A stretch of DNA of 64,000 nt from Cinnamomum chago (lineage: Eukaryota; Streptophyta; Magnoliopsida; Laurales; Lauraceae): assembly GCA_038049695.1 (NCBI GenBank), contig CP142451.1, positions 126,515,501-126,579,500 on the forward strand, in the 5' to 3' direction. Each line of letters begins with the position of its first letter. The first letter of the stretch is position 1. The notes beneath the pieces are model-generated. The model made no database searches and was not told the origin of the DNA. It saw only the letters and a program-made list of their open reading frames with translations. Positions 61,101 through 64,000 of the stretch are shown piece after piece. The position numbers and the translations under genes were made by a program.

Positions 61101-62984
61101 GAACGAGATTCCGACTCCCGGTTTGATCGTACAGTTGAAAAGTAGGTTTGAGTTAGAACGTTAACTTAAAACTTAGAAAACGAGCATCCGGACGCCCAAA
61201 ATGAGCAAACGGGGTCTGTTGCTCGTGAAACTTGAGGGGCACGGGCCCCTAGTTATTCCTGATTTGTAGGAATTGACGGAACGAGATTCCGACTCCCGGA
61301 ATGATCGTACAGTTAAAACGTAGGTTTAAGTTAAAACGTTAAGTTAAAACTTAGAAAACGAGCCTCCGGGCGACCAAAATGAGCAAATGGTGTCCGTTGA
61401 TCGTGAAACTTGACGGGCACGGGTCCTAGTCATTCGTGACTTGTAGGAACTGACGGAACGAGATTCCGACTCCCGGAATGATCGTACAGTTAAAACGTAG
61501 GTTTAAGTTAAAACTTAGAAAACGAGCCTCTAGGCGACCAAAATGAGCAAACGGTGTCCGTTGCTCGTGAAACTCGACGAGTACAGGTCCGTAGTCATTC
61601 GTGACTTATAGGAACTGACGGAACGAGATTCCGACTCCCGGAATGATCGTACAGTTAAAATGTAGGTTTAAGTTAAAACGTTAAGTTAAAACTTAGAAAA
61701 CGAGCTTTCGGGCGACCAAAATGAGCAAACGGTATCCGTTGCTCGTGAAACTCGACGGGCACGGGCCCCTAGTCATTCCTGACTTGCAGGAACTGACGGA
61801 ACGAGATTCCAACTCCCGGTTTGATCGTACAGTTGAAAAGTAGGTTTGAGTTAGAACGTTAACTTAAAACTTAGAAAACGAGCATCCGGACGCCCAAAAT
61901 GAGCAAACGGGGTCTGTTGCTCGTGAAACTTGAGGGGCACGGGCCCTTAGTTATTCCTGACTTGCGGGAACTGACGAAACGAGATTCCGACTCCCGGAAT
62001 GATCGTACAATTAAAACGTAGGTCTAAGTTAAAACGTTAAGTTAAAACTTAGAAAACGAGCCTCCGGGCGACCAAAATGAGCAAATGGTGTCCGTTGATC
62101 GTGAAACTTGACGGGCACGGGCCCCTAGTCATTCGTGACTTGTACGAACTGACGGAACGAGATTCCGACTCCCAGAATGATCGTATAGTTAAAACGTAAA
62201 CGTTAAGTTAAAACTTAGAAAACGAGCCTCCGGCCGACCAAAATGAGCAAACGGTGTCCGTTGCTCATGAAACTCGACGGGCACGGGCCCCTAGTCATTC
62301 GTGACTTGTAGGAACTGACGGAACGAGATTCCGACTCCCAGAATGATCGTACAGTAAAAACGTAGGTTTAAGTTAAAACTTAGAAAACGAGCTTTCGGGC
62401 GACCAAAATGAGCAAACGGTATCCGTTGCTCGTGAAACTCGACGGGCACGGGCCCCTAGTCATTCCTGACTTGCAGGAACTGACGGAACGAGATTCCGAC
62501 TCCCGGTTTGATCGTACAGTTGAAAAGTAGGTTTGAGTTAGAACGTTAACTTAAAACTTAGAAAACGAGCATCCGGGCGCCCAAAATGAGCAAACGGGGT
62601 CCGTTGCTCGTGAAACTTGAGGGGCACGGGCCCTTATCCATTCAAGACTTGCGGGAACTGACGGAACGAGATTCCGACTCCCAGTTTGATCGTACAGTTG
62701 AAACGTAGGTTTGAGTTAGAACGTAAACTTAAAACTTAGAAAACGAGCATCCGGGCGACCAAACTGAGCAAACGGTGTTCGTTGCTCTTGAAACTTAACG
62801 GGCACGAGCCCTTAGTCATTCGTGACTTACAGGAACTGACGGAACGAGATTCCGACTTCAGGATTGATGTTAATGTTGAAACGTAAGTTAAAATTTTAAT
62901 TTTAATTCTTAATTTTTTATATTTAGTATAAATTGCCAATTTTTATACTTATCTTTTAATATTTATTTTTCTTTTTCTGTTCAG
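58115..62984 (+). other. Giant last intron of the TnpA-like gene
   Basis: Donor GTAAAA at 58115, acceptor TTCTGTTCAG at 62975-62984. Phase is kept, but the following exon adds only GTT before TGA. Almost the whole intron is the satellite array. Confidence 0.65.
58172..62880 (+). repeat. Satellite array, about 27 units of ~175 bp
   Basis: The landmark CGAGC(C/A)TCCGG recurs about 27 times, e.g. 58182, 58360, 58539, 58706, 58881 and on to 62746, at 165-180 bp spacing. Each unit also carries GACGGAACGAGATTCCGACT and GGGCACGGGCCCC. Two subtypes alternate: CCTCCGGGCGACC and CATCCGGACGCCC. The second occurs near 58539, 59237, 59772, 60470, 61180, 61879 and 62567, giving a higher-order period of about 700 bp (four units). 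It is CpG-rich and non-coding. Confidence 0.95.
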
Positions 62985-62990
62985 GTTTGA

Positions 62991-63110
62991 GAGCATCGGA
63001 CATACCACGGCACCCGGCAAATTTGTTTTTTCTTTTTCCTGTAAATGTAATGGATATATTTTATTGAAACTTTTGTAATGTTTTGAATGAAATTAATATA
63101 AGATTTTCTT
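62991..63110 (+). terminator. 3' untranslated end of the CACTA transcript
   Basis: After the TGA at 62988-62990 comes a short T-rich trailer with AATGAAATTAATATAAG (63086-63102), a plausible plant poly-A signal region. Confidence 0.4.
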
Positions 63111-63264
63111 TTTTTATTTGTGATTTTAATTGATGGTAGTAGTTGTATGTTATTTGTAATTTTAATTGATGGCATGATTTGTATATACTCAGGTACAGGT
63201 ACAGGTACAAAAATAAGGAAATAATTTGAGAAAATAAAAAGAATTTGTTAAAAAAAAAAGAACC

Positions 63265-63729
63265 ACTGGCGGCCGCTAAAAGAGAAATTGGCGGTCGCTA
63301 ATAGCTTCAAAAATAAAAAAAAAATAAAAAATTTCAAAAAAAATACTGTATTGGCGGCCGCCAGATGGGTATTAGCGACCGCTAATACTAAAAAAAATTT
63401 TAAAAAAAATAAAAATTCGAAAAAAAAAGGGCATTAGCGACCGCTGTATAAGTATTAGCAACCGCCTTGGCGGCCGCTAATACTAAAAAAATTTAAAAAA
63501 AAAAAAAAAATTCGAAAAAAAAGGGCATTAGGCGGTCGCTAAAAGTCAAAATATTGTTTTTTTTATTTTTTGGCGACCGCCATGTAGCGGTCGCTAATAC
63601 TTTTTGCGACGAGCTTTTCGCGGCCGTCGAGAGGCGGTCGCTAGGCGGTCGCTAAAGACTTTTAGCGACCGCCAATATACTTTTAGCGACGGCAAATGGC
63701 GGCCGCTAAAAGTCAATTTTCTAGTAGTG
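63265..63729 (+). repeat. CACTA 3' subterminal repeats and terminal inverted repeat
   Basis: At least 15 copies of GCGGTCGCTAA, GCGGCCGCTAA or their reverse (TTAGCGACCGC) are spread over about 460 bases between A runs and extend to the TAGTAGTG end. The 5' end has only about five. These are the expected TnpA binding motifs. Confidence 0.9.
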
Positions 63730-63844
63730 CTTGCTCATATGAGATTTACACTTGATTATATTATTGGATTTTCCGCATCTCTTAGGTACTTTCTTGTAGC
63801 ACCCCGAGATTCAAGGCGCGCGGATCTTGGGGCGTTACAGTATG

Positions 63845-64000
63845 GGGTGGGGTGGGATGGGGTGGGGTTGAGAGGGGAGGGGGAAGAAAGAGAGTGGCTA
63901 GGTAGAGTGGGGGTGCACGTGGGAGTGAGGAAGCGGGGGATTAGCTTTCTGTGGAGATAGACTTCTCATACCCTCATAGGAAATTTATTTCCAGACCTAA
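63845..64000 (+). other. Right flank, G-rich
   Basis: GGGGTGGGGT-type sequence beyond the putative LTR; no gene seen. Confidence 0.4.

Larger units (their letters stand above)
48361..62990 (+). pseudogene. CACTA TnpA-like gene (Transposase_24 type), disrupted by copy B
   Basis: Exons by splice sites and phase: 48361-48490, 48574-48821, a third ending 49122 (start uncertain), 49216-49282 continuing at 57236-57258, 57343-57429, 57519-57917, 58025-58114 and 62985-62990 (Val, stop). It reads MSGRKRS, a Ser/Pro-rich N-terminus, RTWQQVK, then RKTRKDHKNK, MYVWMRSRDP and an Arg/Glu-rich helix (REEHRAEVRAEVSAEISAAM) likely to be coiled coil. The order fits plant Transposase_24 proteins that bind the subterminal repeats. 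The LTR retrotransposon at 49283-57230 breaks the fourth exon. An in-frame stop may lie in the third exon if it starts at 48847. Confidence 0.75.
39654..63729 (+). mobile_element. CACTA (En/Spm) DNA transposon with nested elements
   Basis: Left end CACTACTAGAAAAATGAGC; right end on the minus strand CACTACTAGAAAATTGAC. The 3-bp target duplication is CTT (39651-39653 and 63730-63732). Subterminal regions hold many GCGGTCGC/GCGGCCGC units. It encodes a TNP2-type transposase and a downstream TnpA-like gene on the same strand, the usual En/Spm order. The span is 24.1 kb, of which about 7.95 kb is the nested LTR element. Confidence 0.95.
36147..63839 (+). mobile_element. Probable solo LTR split by the CACTA element
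   Basis: Starts TGTGAGGACCC at 36147 and ends GGGGCGTTACA at 63839. Flanks are GTTTG (36142-36146) and GTATG (63840-63844), four of five matching. Without the CACTA insertion it is about 3.6 kb. CCTATAAAAG at about 36788-36797 is a good TATA box, followed by a CT-rich transcript start region. The form suggests a Gypsy-type LTR, with no internal domain beside it. A 140-residue frame at 36288-36710 is probably chance. Confidence 0.55.

Noticed and set aside
58172-62880. CRISPR-like regular spacing
   Set aside because: Whole ~175-bp units are repeated without unique spacers, in a plant transposon intron; it is a satellite.

Overview
The window is plant nuclear DNA, most likely from a eudicot; the species cannot be named from it. 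The evidence is GT-AG introns, an anthocyanin-type R2R3-MYB gene, a plant proteasome gene fragment, and layers of plant transposable elements. Almost everything is transposon-derived; the only host-gene material is a MYB locus and its broken duplicate, plus one captured exon.

Layout. 1-2234: a Copia LTR/PBS remnant on the minus strand and an LTR-like stretch. 2248-7981: a full-length L1-type LINE on the minus strand with 14-bp target duplications; its empty site is visible in a related repeat at about 27.1-27.5 kb. 8.2-15.5 kb: a subgroup-6 R2R3-MYB gene in three exons (8944-9079, 10244-10373, 14511-15021) with a premature TGA in exon 2 and a GC splice donor; its introns carry a SINE, a LINE tail, a fold-back element and a copy of its own upstream region. 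15527-27928: a decayed hAT element, interrupted by an unclassified repeat, itself interrupted at 18405-25867 by a gag-only Copia-type LTR retrotransposon (copy A). 27.9-36.1 kb: decayed intergenic DNA and a tandem MYB pseudogene (32264-35053) with lost splice sites.

36147-63839: a probable solo LTR, split by a 24-kb CACTA (En/Spm) transposon at 39654-63729. The CACTA element has TIRs, a CTT target duplication and GC-rich subterminal repeats. It carries a TNP2-type transposase gene (one amber codon), a second TnpA-like gene, the first coding exon of a 26S proteasome RPT1 gene on the minus strand, and a 205-bp palindromic CACTA-type MITE. A second, very young copy of the gag-only retrotransposon (copy B, 49283-57230) sits in a TnpA-like exon. 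The last intron of the TnpA-like gene holds about 27 copies of a ~175-bp satellite with higher-order structure.

The most unusual points are the gag-only LTR family with an intact 524-residue Gag-like ORF lacking a recognisable capsid part and pol, the palindrome cluster just upstream of the LTR TATA box whose core changes while staying symmetric, the satellite inside a transposon intron, and the RPT1 exon capture. All counts and comparisons were made by eye.
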